In this document: piece by piece, positions 46,901 to 60,900 of the stretch
How the letters are laid out: each line of letters opens with the position of its first letter
How positions within the stretch are numbered: position 1 is the first letter of the stretch
Assembly: GCA_024195265.1 (NCBI GenBank)
Contig: JAJLRJ010000013.1
Location: 18,112,021 to 18,176,020, forward strand
From: Dendrophyllia cribrosa
Taxonomy: Eukaryota > Cnidaria > Anthozoa > Scleractinia > Dendrophylliidae
Reading direction: 5' to 3'
DNA length: 64,000 nucleotides
The notes under the pieces: model-generated
What the model was told of the DNA's origin: nothing
What the model saw: the letters and a program-made list of their open reading frames with translations, nothing else
The model's database searches: none
Position numbers and translations under genes: made by a program

Positions 46901-48945
46901 GGATAAGATGCCTTGCCCCAGAGTGTACATTCCCGAACTTGCCGAAGCAACTATCGTTATAAGCATACGAAAACTAGTAATGCTGAAGGGGAAATGCAGT
47001 AGTGCTGTTGAACGTCTTCGAGAAGTAATTAATTCCCCTAAATGGTATCACGCGTGGGTGAGATTAGTTCCACTAGAATATGGTTGGTTTGCAATATCTG
47101 GTATGTTTTGGAGGAATAATGCAAACACCCGCATATAAAACTGTATCAAAACCATTTTACCAACCATAATTGTACATTTTGTTTACTTGTTTAGTGCCTA
47201 TTGAGGAAGCTTTTTGCTCGTTTGCAAAAACATTCATTATACATGTAGGTTCGTTCTATTGCTCTTTTGCCTTGACAACTTTATTAGAGTCTGACAATAT
47301 ACATGTATAATGGACAGTGTCATACTTTGGTTTTGAGCCTTAGTCTGTGTTATTTCTACTACCGGTAATTTAAACTGGCGTTTCCGACTAGAAATCTGTT
47401 TCAGTTTTCAGGCCATTATGGGTTAACCGCGTGTTGGTTTCAGGTATACGCAAATTTTTACTGTTAGTAATCATATTTAATGATCTTTATTTCCCTTGAT
47501 ATTTGATAGTTTGTTTGTTTGTTTGTTTGTTTGAGATAAAATACACAAAGCACATAAACTTTATTGACTACCGATAATATAGTAATTGACTACAGATTGA
47601 TTATACTGTGTGTTTGCAAGAGGGAAGTCATGCTTGGTGTAAGGTTTGATGTTCCAGTTCACAGTTCCTGTTTTGTGTGCAAAATTGCACAACTGCAGTT
47701 TCCCAGCCATGTATAGCAGGACCACAATGAGGAACTTGTCATTTAATAAATGAATGTTAGTTATATTGTACAGTTGTAAGTGAAAGTTCGTTTAAGCAAT
47801 GCAACGAATCAAATTGTTGAAATTCCAGGCGATTAAACCATTGTTTTGACGTCATACAGTGTAGGTCCTCTAAATCTTTCACTAGATTGCAACAATAAAA
47901 CGTGTCCCAGAACTGTGTGATGAATAAGTGACACTATAGTCAAATGTTCGGAAACTGTATGCTTCACGCTGCTCCATGACGTCATGACGTCATGTCCAGT
48001 CCGCCTAATGTTTCATTCCATTTGGTTTTTCTTTTTTTTAAAAAAAATATATATTACAATTCGATTGACAGGTGATTAACTTTGTGTCTGAATGTGATTT
48101 GCTTTTTTATCTTCGTCAAAATGTTTATTACATTTGTGACCAAATGTTATTACACTTGTGACCTTTATTACATTTGTGACCAAATGTTATTACACTTGTG
48201 ACCTTTATTACATTTGTGACCAAATGTTATTACATTTGTGACCTTTATTACATTTGTGAACAGTTATTACATTTGTGCCTTCAACAGACCCTGCCCAGAC
48301 AAGCCTCCAATGCAGACATTCTTAGGTCTTATTACCCACTTTTATTGGCCACATAAGCTGTCATATGCTGTTTCATCGTCATTGTGTAGTTTGAACTTAC
48401 TGCCACTGTGAGCATAGGTCACATACAAGTGTTAATTCAAACAGGATCTGATGATCAATGAGGGATCTGACAATGTTGATGAGATACCTTTCAGTTTTTG
48501 TGCGACTTCGTAGTCACATTTATTTGTATTCTTTTCAGTTCATCTTCAAAAAGCAGTAATTCCCTGGAGAAGATCATGTTAAATATTCAGTTTGGCAGCA
48601 GAGAGTTTAACCTTCCTTATGCAATCACTAAGACAATAGGAGAGGTATTTACATTGTTCCATTTTACATTTCTAGGGATTCTTAGATACAAAATCATTAA
48701 GCTTTGATACAGATGGCTATAACAAGAAAGTGACATTTGTACATTCTGTAGACGGGCATACAATGTACATATACTGACTGTAGCCTCTTATGGTTGTTGT
48801 TCCTTAGTTATTTTGATTGAAAGTTTAAGTTGCCAGACATCTTCAATGCTGTTGCCAGCCATAATGGCCAGTTGCAGATGAAAAATGGCAGACCTGTCCT
48901 CTACATTTTCTCTCCCCTGATTCAGTTAAACATTTTTTCTTGTTG

Positions 48946-48984
<39 letters not shown>

Positions 48985-51900
48985 CCAACCAACCATGAAG
49001 CAAGCAACCAATTAATCAATCAATCAATCAACCATGAAGTAAGCAACCAATCAATTAATCAATCAATCAATCAACCATGAAGCAAGCAACCAATCAATTA
49101 ATCAATCAATCAATCAACCATGAAGCAAGCAACTAATCAATTAATCAATCAATCAGTCAACCATGAAGCAAGCAACCAATCAATTAATCAATCAACCATG
49201 AAGCAAACAACCAATCAATTAATCAATCAACCAATCAACCATGAAGCAAGGAACCAACCAATCAATCAATCAATCAATCAACCAACCATGAAGCAAGCAA
49301 CCAATCAATTAATCAATCAATCAACCATGAAGCAAGCATCCAATCAATCAACCATGAAGAAAGCAACCAATCAATTAATCAATCAACCATGAAGCAAGCA
49401 ACCAATCAATTAATCAATCAACCATGAAGCAAGCATCCAATCAATCAATCAATCAACCATGAAGCAAGCAACCAATCAGTTAATCAATCAATTAATCAAT
49501 CAATCAACCATGAAGCAAGCAACCAATCAATTAATCAATCAATCAATCAATCAACCATGAAGCAAGGAACCAATCAATTAATCAATCAATTAATCAATCA
49601 ATTAATCAATCAATTAATCAATCAATCAACCATGAAGCAAGCAACCAATCAATTAATCAATCAATTAATCAATCAATCAACCATGAAGCAAGCAACAAAT
49701 CAATTAATCAATCAATCAATCAATCAACCATGAAGCAAGCAACAAATCAATCAATCAATCAATCAATCAACCACGAAGCAAGCAACAAATCAATCAATCA
49801 ATCAATCAACCATGAAGCAAGCAACCAATCAATCAATTAATCAATCAATAAATCCATAAGTCAATCAATCAGTCCATCAATCAATCAATCAACCAAGAAG
49901 CAATCAATCAGTCAACCAAGCAAGCAACCAATCAATTAATCAATCAATCAATCAATCAATCAACAAAGAAGCAATTGATCAATCAACCGAGAAGCAACCA
50001 ATAAATCAGTCAATCAATCAACAAAGAAGCAAGCAACCAATCGATCAACCAAGAAGCAAGCAACCGATCAATCTGTTAATCAATCAACCAAGAAACAAGC
50101 AACCAATCAATCTGTCAATCAATCAACAAAGAAGTAAGCAACCGATCAATCTGTCAATCAATCAACCAAGAAGTAAGCAACCGATCAATCAGTCAATCAA
50201 TCAACCAAGAAGCAAGCAACCAATCAATCTGTCAATCAATCAACAAAGAAGTAAGCAACCGATCAATCTGTCAATCAATCAACCAAGAAGCAAGCAACCA
50301 ATCAATCTGTCAATCAATCAACAAGGAAGCAAGCAACCAATCAATCAGTCAGTCAATCAATCCACCAATAAGCAAGCAACCGATCAATCTGTCAATCAAT
50401 CTACCAATAAGTAAGCAACCAATCGATCAATTAAAGGGCTCAGGGCATAACCGACCTACACTGTATGCTGCTTTTTAGGTCAATTTTTATTATTTTTTGC
50501 TCATATTTGCCTCATTTTATCGTACAACAAATAATATTACAAGCCCTTGTCCAATTTGCACTAACCCAAAGGAATTTGACTGAGGAGTGCTTCCTAGGAG
50601 GTCCGCAAGGGAATTAACGTGAAGCTTAGTGGCGGACTATGAAGCGATTTTGAGGAAATATACTTAAAAGTAATATACACGCGAGTCAGAAAAGTGGCTT
50701 TACTGGACAAATCTGAGCGAGAAAAATAAAAAACAACCTAAAAAGCAACATAGGTTGGTTATGCCCCGAGCCCTTCAATTATTACTGACACCATTTTATT
50801 ATTATTAACTGACAGACATGTATTTTGTGTTATGTCCTTGTAGGTGAAGGCAGATGTTCTTTCATTGTCCGGTGTTCCATGTAGATATCAGTGTTGGACA
50901 GGCTGGCCTGTTGACGTTACTGATAATGTATGTGAAAAAGTTTGTTTCTTTTAGTAACCATTAATTGACTCCTAGAGTGCTCAGAGTCAGCTCTACATCT
51001 ATTCTAAGAAAGATTGTAACATTTATCTTGTCATGAACCTGGACAAAGAAAAAATCTTGAGCTCCCAACAGGATTCAAACCTAAGACCTTCTGTAAACTG
51101 GAATTATTACATTACCAAGCTTAAAAATGACCATCTTTTTTTATTTGTCATCTCACACTGTATGATGCTTTTGACAATGCGGATCCTAGCAGTGTATTAC
51201 ACATAGGACACATGTTATGATATAGAACATACTACAGTGCATATGGCCTACATGTACATGTAGTTAATGTAATTATTTTGATTCAATTATACATTTCAGA
51301 TGTGCCTCGCAGAAACAAACCTGTCATTTCCAGTTCACAGTTTAACAATGAAAAGAAGTGGGGAAGATACCTCCCAAGAGTGTAAAGAGGTATGTTTAGT
51401 TTGGTTACATCCCCCCCCCCCTCCCTTTAAAATTTAACAAGCTTCACTGTATTATCCGTAACTTTGGCCATTGAAAACTGATAGGACACCCAGATACCCC
51501 TTTAGCTCCAACACTATTTATAGGTAAATTCTTGAGTCTTTAAGAATTTGAATTTGAGAATGTATATTTGAGCCATTGAATTACAGTAAATGTAAAATTG
51601 ATTCTCTGATTGAAAACCTCTCCATTATGACCTCCTGTCTACAATTACAGCATCCTCGGAGATCCAGGGGCAGTTATTCAGAATATGACAAAAAGAAACC
51701 TGCAAAACGATCTGCTCACCCTTAGACAGAATTTTTAGCTGTTGTAGGTCTTGTAGAGAGGTGGCCATTGCAGAGAGGTTTTGAAACAGAGTATTTAAGT
51801 GAATGAATAAGAAATGGAGCCAGTCGGGGGATGTGGTGGTTTCATAGTAGAGGTTCAACTTCATTGATTTTAAATTCTCACTTTAATAAAATTATTGGTA

Positions 51901-54900
51901 CCAATCATGAATTTAATTCTTTTCCTCAGACAACCTCAAAAACAAGACATGTTGATGTAGAAATGGATGCAAATGACGATAGTAGTGACAACGAAGATCC
52001 ATCTTTCAATGTTGATGACGACGAAATGTTTTGCGATGTTCCAGCTGACAGAAGACAAATAACTGATATGTGTAAGTAGAAGACATGGTAGTAATAATAT
52101 TGGAATTTATAAACAATTATTAGATTAGGTTTTTGTGATATTCAGAATAATCAAGGTCATGGTAACTGTTATCAACAAACATGAAAAAAAGATTTCAACA
52201 CTTGTGCTAATTCCTTTTTGTTGCCCGGCTCTTGAATGTTTTTTCTCCTTAAGGTATTCGTGGAACAGTTCCTTTGCAACCTTTTGTTGATCTTTTTGTG
52301 TTTTCCGAGTCTTTATCATCCAGCAATTTCTAGCTCGGTCGAAGAAGCGAATCGATGAGCCATGTTTCTACTTGGCTGTGTGCAAAGCTGCCACTCACCA
52401 CCCGTGAACTTGACATTGCTCTTGGAAATCGTGCATTGTGTGCGCACCCTGCAGACTATCCACTAATCTGCCAGCAGATAAGTGAATAATCTGTAGGGTG
52501 AGCTGATTTCCAAAATTAACTGTAGGCTCTTAGCCAATGAGAAGACAGATAGCGACTGCAATGAATAATGATTTTTACTATTGGCCAGCAATCTTTACTT
52601 TTTTGTGAGACATGTGGTGACTCACGTCCCCAGAATTATTGCAGGGTCACTACACTGTATGTGGTTTTCTCTGGTTCTTACACTTTTGATCATTACAGAT
52701 ACCTGAATACATTGTAGTAATTTTTATTTTATGGCCCAATTGGTCCATGATAAAAGGGAGCATTTTTTTATTATTTCCTTTTGTAGTTCTGAGTTATTTG
52801 CCGTTCTACAATGTAACTGTGTGATGTATTTTTTTAAAGTGGAAGATGATTGTATGGACACTGCAGAAAATCTAGTCAAGTTTACAACTCAGTTTGAAGA
52901 AAGGTAAGATATTGATAAGTGGTATGATGTGTACATGAAGAAGCCTTGTGAACAAATACTTGTGATTGATTATCAGGTATGGTGAAACACATCCTTACTT
53001 CTACATGGGTCCACTGACTGAAGCCATCAAGGAAGCAGGGGGACCCTCAGCTAAAGAGGTAAAAAACAATAATTTGGAAAAATATACCAAAACAAATACT
53101 ACCATTGAAAAGTACTGCCCAATATTTTTCATGTGAATGGTCACACTTAAGGATTTCATCCACAGACTGTAAAGTTAAAAACCACCTTGTACAGTATTGA
53201 AAACAGTACCACAGGAAAGTACTGCTCCGCAATACATGTAGCTTTCGTTTGAATGGTCGCACTTTAGGATTTCATCCAGACTCGAACGTTAGAACCGTCT
53301 TGTACAGCATAATAAACAGTACATGTACCACAGAAAAGTACTGCTCAATCGCTTTCAATTGAATGGTCAAACTTTAGTCCTTTAGGATTTCATCCACATC
53401 ATCTACATCATTCATCCACAGACTCAAAAGTTAGAACCACCTTGTACAGCATAATAAACAGTACCACAGGAAAGTACTGCTCAATAGCTCTCATTTGAAT
53501 GGTTACACTTTAGGATTTCATCCACAGACTCAAAAGTTAGAACCACCTTGTACAGCATAATAAACAGTACCACAGGAAAGTACTGCTCAATACAGTCTGT
53601 AGCTCTCATTTGAATGGTTACACTTTAGGATTTCATCCACAGACTCAAAAGTTAGAACCACCTTGTACAGCATAATAAACAGTACCACAGGAAAGTACTG
53701 CTCAATACAGTCTGTAGCTCTCATTTGAATGGTTACACTTTAGGATTTCATCCACAGACTCAAAAGTTAGAACCACCTTGTACAGCATAATAAACAGTAC
53801 CACAGGAAAGTACTGCTCAATAGCTTTCAATTGAATGGTGACACTTTAGGATTAATTTTCATACACAGACTCAAGTTACATTTGTAGAACCACATAACAC
53901 ATCTGAAGGTTTTAACTTTGGGATTGAAATGGTTTAACAGTCAACAGGGGACCATAATATTATTTTGCTAATTTCTTTACATTGTATTTCTGTTTTACTG
54001 TTACATTGTCCTCGGAAGGACAATTGGTAGTGCGTTTGGTTTATCCCATTGCTTTGTACACTGTAGCACTGTTTTAGACTTTCTCAAAATCGTTCGCTTC
54101 TTGCTTCCGGTCTGGGAGTAGGCTCCAGCATGTGAACAACTTTTATCACTTGCAGTGTGCCAAATTTACAGGACGAATTTCCCTGTTATCAATATTTCCA
54201 GGAACCGAAACACGAAAAGGGGGTACAGACTGTATTTGCCTCATCCATTCAAACATCGTGCGACACTTTACTTCAAAAGCCATTTCAAAACGCATGTTTT
54301 GACGGCCTGACGGAGCTCCGCATCCTGAAAAGTTGGTGCCAAAATGACGTCACTTGATTTGATTTCCAGCAAGGGAAACAAGTCGCTTGGTCGCACTCTG
54401 TTCTTACTGAGTGTAACAGCCGTAGAATCCATGATTTATTTGTCTAGATCAACTCGGGAAACGCTCGACACTGTCCTGTTTACAATACGAAAATCCGTGT
54501 TACCGTAACCTTAAATTGACGAGTGTTCGTTATGTTCGATCCTTTAACTTCTCCGTAAGTTCCTTGACAAATGACAGTCCAGTAAGTGTTCCTTTAACCG
54601 TACACAAACGAAATATCAACAAACTATAAGAAAACGTGCAGCTCCGAGGTTTGACCTAAACTAGAATGAACCTCGGGGAGATCACGTGTCCTAAACGCTC
54701 GAACGGACTGGTCTGATTACATAGGGAAACCAATATACGAAACTAGCATTTACATGGCTCCCCTAAAATGTTCATCATTTTAACCTTAACAGTTCTTTCT
54801 CTAAATTAATGTTCAATGCACTCAGGTCTGCTAAGCATTCCATGTTTTCATGACTCCGGTTCAGCAAACATACGCAGTTCCTCTGGCTTCTCTGGCTCCT

Positions 54901-57900
54901 CTGGCTCCTCGTCGGGGATTCCCGGTCTATCTTCAGGTGACTCTAGTAGCAGTACAAGTTTGTTAACAGGTCGATCTAACACTGACCCGGTTGCGGTTTG
55001 GACAGTTACCGATCTGACTTGGCCTTTGTCATCTCGACGGGAAGCAAGGACTCTAGCCATGGGCCATTTGTTTCTGCATGTGTTGTTGTCTTTCAACAGG
55101 ACGATATCACCTTCAGTGAAGTTTCTTCTCTGGCGTGTCCACTTTTGTCTCGCTTGTAGGCTCTGCAAATATTCTTTACTCCATCTGTTCCAGAACTCAT
55201 TGGCAATATGCTGTACGCGCCTCCAGCGTCGTTTGCAATAGACGTCTTCTCTTTGAAACCTTCCAGGAGGAGGGAGAATTAGCTTGGTTTTGCCGGTGAG
55301 AAGTGTGTTTGGCGTTAGTGGCAACGGTGACAGTGGATCACTTAAGGTCTCGGTAGTAAGAGGGCGACTGTTTACAACAGCTTCAGCTTCACAGAACAGA
55401 GTTCGCAATGATTCGTCGTCTAAACAGTGACCATGTTGCTTCATAAGCGCTGCCAATACGTTCCGTACGGACCGAATTTGTCGTTCCCAAACACCTCCGA
55501 AATTGCTTGCTGTAGCAGGGTTTCTGATCCAATCAATGTTGTGTTTAAGAAACTCTGCCTTAATCTTCTCATCATCCATTTCTTGAAGGGCTGTCTTCAA
55601 CTCATTTTCGGCTCCAACAAAGTTGGTCCCTTGGTCACTGCGAAGTTTCTCTTATGCATCCTCTTCGACAGATAAAGCGTCGTAGTGCTTGTAAGAATGA
55701 ATCTGTTTCCATGGAGTGCGCTACTTCAACGTGTATTGCGCGACTTGCCAGGCAAGTAAATAAGGCTCCTTATCTTTTGACTTCTCTCCTGCCTTCCTTA
55801 ACATGAAACGGACCGAAATAGTCCACCGCGCAGTATGAAAACGGTGGCGCGGGCTCAACACGCGAGTTAAGGAGGTTGGCCATTTTTTGCTCTCCAACAG
55901 TACCACGAAGATGGCGACATCTGATACACCTTGAGATGAAGTGTCTGACTGCTGCATTCCCGTTGACGATCCAGTAACCATTTGAACGAAGCTCATTTAG
56001 GGTGACGCCTCTTCCGCTATGATGAGTTTGCTCATGGGCGTGGCGGATGATCAGCTCTGTGATATGGCCAGCCTTTGGTAGGATGACAGGGTTCTTAAGA
56101 CCGTCTGGCAAGTTAGCCTTTGTTATCCGTCCTCCAACTCTAAGCAATCCGTTGGCATCCAGGTATGGATCAAGGGCGTTAAGGCTGCTAGTTTTCTTCA
56201 AAACGACTTTCTTTTCTTTATCACGCTGTCGATCTTTACACACACCTTCAGCCTGGGCTTGAAATTCTTTCAAAATCTTCACTTCTTAATCAAAGGCATT
56301 AGCTTGAACGAGCTTGAGGATTTCTAATTCCGCTTGTTCGAGGTCTTTGATCATGATACGTGTAGGAGGGCAACGTTCACCTTTACAACTCCGTCTGTTA
56401 GTTTGAGGGCCTTCGTGAACCTGAGGTTTCTTGTCTGCCGTACTGATGCTTGTCCTTAGACGTTGTTTGTATTCCATACAGATGGCAACTGCGGTCTTTA
56501 ACTTTTGCCAGTTGGAGAATCTTTCAAATTTACTTAACATGTCTCCGTGCTCTTCAACTACTGTGGCATTGGCGGTGACCTTTTTAACGTCTGGAGAATT
56601 GAGATCGACCTCGTTTTGATACGAGCCTTGTTGAGGCCACTGATCCTCCGTCTGCCACAAGAATTTTGGGCCCTTTATCCACTTTAACTTCTGCACAAAC
56701 TCTTTGGCATTAACTCCCCTTGATCCTTCATCTGCTGGGTTGGAGCCAGATTCCACGTACCGCCATTGCTCTGGTGATGTATGGTTTCGGATGAACTGTA
56801 CTCTATTTGCAACGTACACATGGAATCTTCGGGACTCGTTACTGATGAATCCGAGAACGACCTTGCTATCTGTCCAGTAGAACTCTTGAAGTTCTTCGTA
56901 ATCTAACTCTTCTTTCAGCATGTTTGCGACTCTTACTGACACGGTAGCTGCAGCAAGTTCAAGTCTTGGAATAGTTACTGTTTTTAGTGGTGCTACACGA
57001 GCTTTACCCATTACGAGAGAACAATGAACTCTGCCGTTTTCGTCTACCAATCCGAGATAAGAGCATTGTCCATATCCAATTTGCGACGCGTCGGACATAT
57101 TATGTAGCTGCGCTGTTACAATTCTTCCAAATTCAGGAGGCTTGAAGTTTCTTGGGGTGGCTAATTGCTCAAGTAGCGGTAATTGACTTCTCGCACCAAA
57201 CTCTCCTTCACCGTCTTCGGCTGTGCGTTTCAGGGCAAAGTTAGAACATCCATTGTGATGAACCAGCTCCGAAAAGGTGGACCGTCATACAGTACTCTTG
57301 AGGTTCTTGAGTTAGGTCTCCGTTTGGCCACCATAAGAAGCGAAGGAAATCCTGATCCTCCTTTGTTACCTTCACTTGAAGAAACATTCTCTCTATGTCC
57401 GCTATAAAGGCAACTCTCTCCTTTCTGAATCTTGTAAGTACACCAGTTAGCTTGCTTGTAAGGTCGGGCCCTTGTAATAGGTGGTCATTGAGCGATTCAC
57501 CTTGGCAACGGGCTGAACAATCAAATACTACGCGGATGCTGTTTGGCTTTTTAGGGTGGTATACCCCGTGGTGAGGTAGCTCTTCAGCGTTGACCTTTCG
57601 GGCATATCCCTTCTCTATGATTTCAGACATGAAGCTGACGTAGTCGGCACAATTCTTAGTGTCACCTTGGAGTCTCTTCTTTAGGCTGTGCAGGCGTTGC
57701 ACTGCTTGAGAACGGTTGCTGGGTAGTTGAACATTCCTTTCTTTAATCGGCAGGGGCATTTCATAGTGCATGTCATCTCTATGACAGATTCCATCTTCTA
57801 CTATCTTCAGGAACTGACGATCTTCTCTAGATAGGGCGACTCCATTTTCCCTTTCGGAAAAGTCCAACTCGAACATTCGTGAAACCACTTGAGGTGTTAG

Positions 57901-60900
57901 CTGCTCTTTGATCCTTCTCTCAACAACGATGTATCCATTCGCTTTATCATCCTTGCCACCCTTGAGAATCTGAATTCGGTTACAGTGTACTTGTTTACTA
58001 CTCTTGTGGCTTACGGGACCATTTACACGCCACCCCAATAGTGATCGCACTGCGTAAGGGTCGTTTTCACTTCCGCAAATAATATCTCTTGGTCGCACTG
58101 CACTAGGGCAGTTCAGTCCGATGAGAAGCCCTATTTCTACATCGTCCATGTAAGGTGGTATGTGCTTGCTAATTCTCTGCAGGTGGGACCATCCTTTTAG
58201 CCTTTCGGGTTGCGGAATTTCATCACGATCTGCTGGAATCCGTTGTCTGACGTACGTTCTGGGCAGGGGTAGGCTAACCTCGTTTTCTTGAAAGTGGGAA
58301 GCCACCAATCCATCTACAGCCATTGTATCGATTTCTTGAGTGCCGTGCATAGTCGTGAGCAGAAGTTTCGTTTCAATTCCTTCAACACCAAGCTTTCTCA
58401 ATGAATCTTCCTTAATGAAAGTTCCACCACTGGCATTATCAAGGAGAGCATAAACACATATCTTACTGTTTGGATTGTCCTTGTGGTACAACCATATTGG
58501 GACTATACCCATAGCCATTGGGACGTCACCAGCCTCGGTCACATTGCAAATGGCGGTGCAGTTGACGACTTTGTCTTCCCCTTTCTTTTCGCTGGTTTCT
58601 GATTCCTTATGTTGGCCATTCTTTTCTTCTGTTTTCACTTCTTTCGGTTTCCAATTGTAATCGTGAAGTGACGTCGGGTGTTTCTTATTGCATATCTTGC
58701 ATGATCTTCTACTCTTGCAAAACTTGGCGATGTGTTCTGAACTGTAGCAACCAAAGCATAAACCTTTATCTTTGATGAAGTCTCTCCGCTCTACTAGCGG
58801 TTTTTTAAGAAACTCAGCACATTCATCCAAGTGGTGCGCTTTAGAGCACAAGGTGCAGCTAATGTGACGAGAGTTTTCTCTGGTGCCATTCTTTTCTGAG
58901 AGGCCTGTTGCGAAGTTCGTACCCCTTCCTCTTTTGGTCTTGCGTTCGCTCGACTTGTGGTACTTGTCAACCGTATTGATTGGCCTACTGATGTCTTCCT
59001 CTGAGTAGACTGGGTCTGTCGCTAAATCGGCTTGCTCCGACACAAATTGGCAAAAGTCATTGAAGCTGGCTATCTGTCCCTTAATACTCCTAATCTTGCT
59101 AACTCTTTCAGTCCACTTATTGCGAAGATATCTCGGCAGCTTTTCCCATAACTGGCGCAGAACATTGGCTGTATTCAAGTCATTCAAGTATTGCATTCCT
59201 GTCATGGCGTTTCTTGCTTGCTCGAGGGCAATAGAAAATTCTTGTAACCCTGTTCCGCCATTAGGCTTCACAGCGGGCCAGCTCGATAGTTTGGCAATGT
59301 ATGCACTTGCAATTTTGTATGGGTCACCAAAGTGTTTCTTCAAAAGTCGTCTAGCCTCTGTGTATGATTCTCCACTCTTCATTTGTAAACAGCCCTTAAT
59401 CAGTTCCTTTGCCTTTCCACTAGTGTACTGATCCAAGAAATACAAGCGTTCACAAGAATTATCTACCTTAGATTCTATGAGAGTTTCAAAGGCTGCTATG
59501 AATGCTGGATATGACATGACATCTCCAGAGAACGTAGGTGGCTCGTGGCTTGGTAAGAGGCTTCTGGCCTGTTGTGTAACAATCATTTCTGACAGTTCTG
59601 CCTGTTTCCTTTGAATGTCAAGATAGTCTTGATCTGGCCTTGCACCCTCTACACAGCTTGAATCCTTTCCGAACACGTACATACACTCTTGTTTATTGTC
59701 ACGTGATGGCTTGATATCAGTGACGGTTCCATTCTCTTCCTTAAACTCTTCTTCTTTAATGGGGAGGCTCCTTGGAACAAAGGGTTGGGCAGTTGGGTTC
59801 ATACTAGCAGCACTGACTGAGATGGGTGTGGTTGTAAAAGTGGTCGTTGAAACGGTACTAACAATAGCTGAACTCTGGAATTTCACAGAAGGCACCTTTA
59901 GTGTAGCCTGGCCGTTAGTTTGTGTCTCACGTAAGATGGGAGTGGAAGTGAGTTTAACGTTAACATCTTCCAAGTGATCGTTCATGCCGTCAATGTTTCA
60001 TTAAACTGCTCGTAAGTCTTTTCTTCCGCCTTCGCCTCTGCAATTTGTTGCCGAAGTTCAAGCTCTTCAGAAGCCATTCTTAGTGCTTGTTTCTCCTTTA
60101 GGAATTTTGCCTTTACCTCCAATGCTGCAGCCTTAGCCTTCGCTTCAATTAACTTTAACTTAGTAGATGATGCTGAGGAAATGGAGTGCCTTGAGTGACG
60201 GGATGACTTAGATTTCACTGAGTGTATATCACGCGGACCGCCAGATAGCTTCTTCGCATCGTTCAGAAAGTCAATAATTCTTTGCTTTATTTGAAACACA
60301 TCCTTATCACGAGTGTCATACCATTCAAGAGCTAATTTAATCTCATCATCATCAACCAAGGCCTTGATATACATTTCATGGGCATCCTGCATTTTAACAA
60401 AGCTGATCTAACTGTACCACTTCAGTACGCACTTGTTTTTCGTTCTCAAAATCCGCCAACAAGGGCGAGATTACGTTCATTTGTTTAGTTAAGTTAGCAA
60501 GTGCAGTTTTTCGATTTTCTTTTAACCTTTCAATCTCAAATTGCCTACCCTTTTCTGTAGGAATCCGTTTTCTCGCGTCCTCGTGAGTTTCTTGAGAATC
60601 CAAGATACCGGTCAGCGGAGATATTGCACGTGGTGACGAACCGTGAAATGACCCAAGTTCCAGATCCATTTCACGCCGAATGCCTTCCTTTTCTGTATCC
60701 AAAGCGTCCATTTTACCATGTGAATCTTGTTCCTTGTCTCCTTTGTGTCCTTCCATGTGTGATTCGCTCTAGGTCAAACTGTAACAGCCGTAGAATCCAT
60801 GATTTATTTGTCCAGATCAACTCGGGAAACGCTCGACACTGTCCTGTTTACAATACGAAATTCCGTGTTACCGTAACCTTAAATTGACGAGTGTTCGTTA

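Larger units (their letters stand above)
45202..48286. mobile_element. OTU-encoding DNA transposon, 3,085 bp
   Basis: Inverted ends TGTTGAAGGCACAAATG (45202) and its complement (ending 48286) agree over ~40 bp with two differences. Subterminal arrays of CACAARTGTAATAA with ATTTGGT spacers follow on both sides (to ~45310; from ~48122). GACCC flanks both ends (45197-45201 and 48287-48291), a 5-bp target duplication. An unoccupied copy of the target (GACCCTGCCCAG) sits at ~45119. It encodes an OTU-domain protein (45972-47138) and no transposase, so it may be mobilised in trans. TGT ends, a 4-5 bp target and OTU cargo recall the Ginger group, but without an integrase this is only a suggestion. 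Confidence 0.8.

Noticed and set aside
48830..50440. NQSINQ-repeat ORFs; possible CRISPR-like regular array
   Set aside because: The repeat is a simple TCAA minisatellite in a eukaryotic intron, without unique spacers or cas genes.
54816..55241. 141-codon Ser-rich + strand ORF
   Set aside because: Antisense shadow of the BEL integrase C-terminus.
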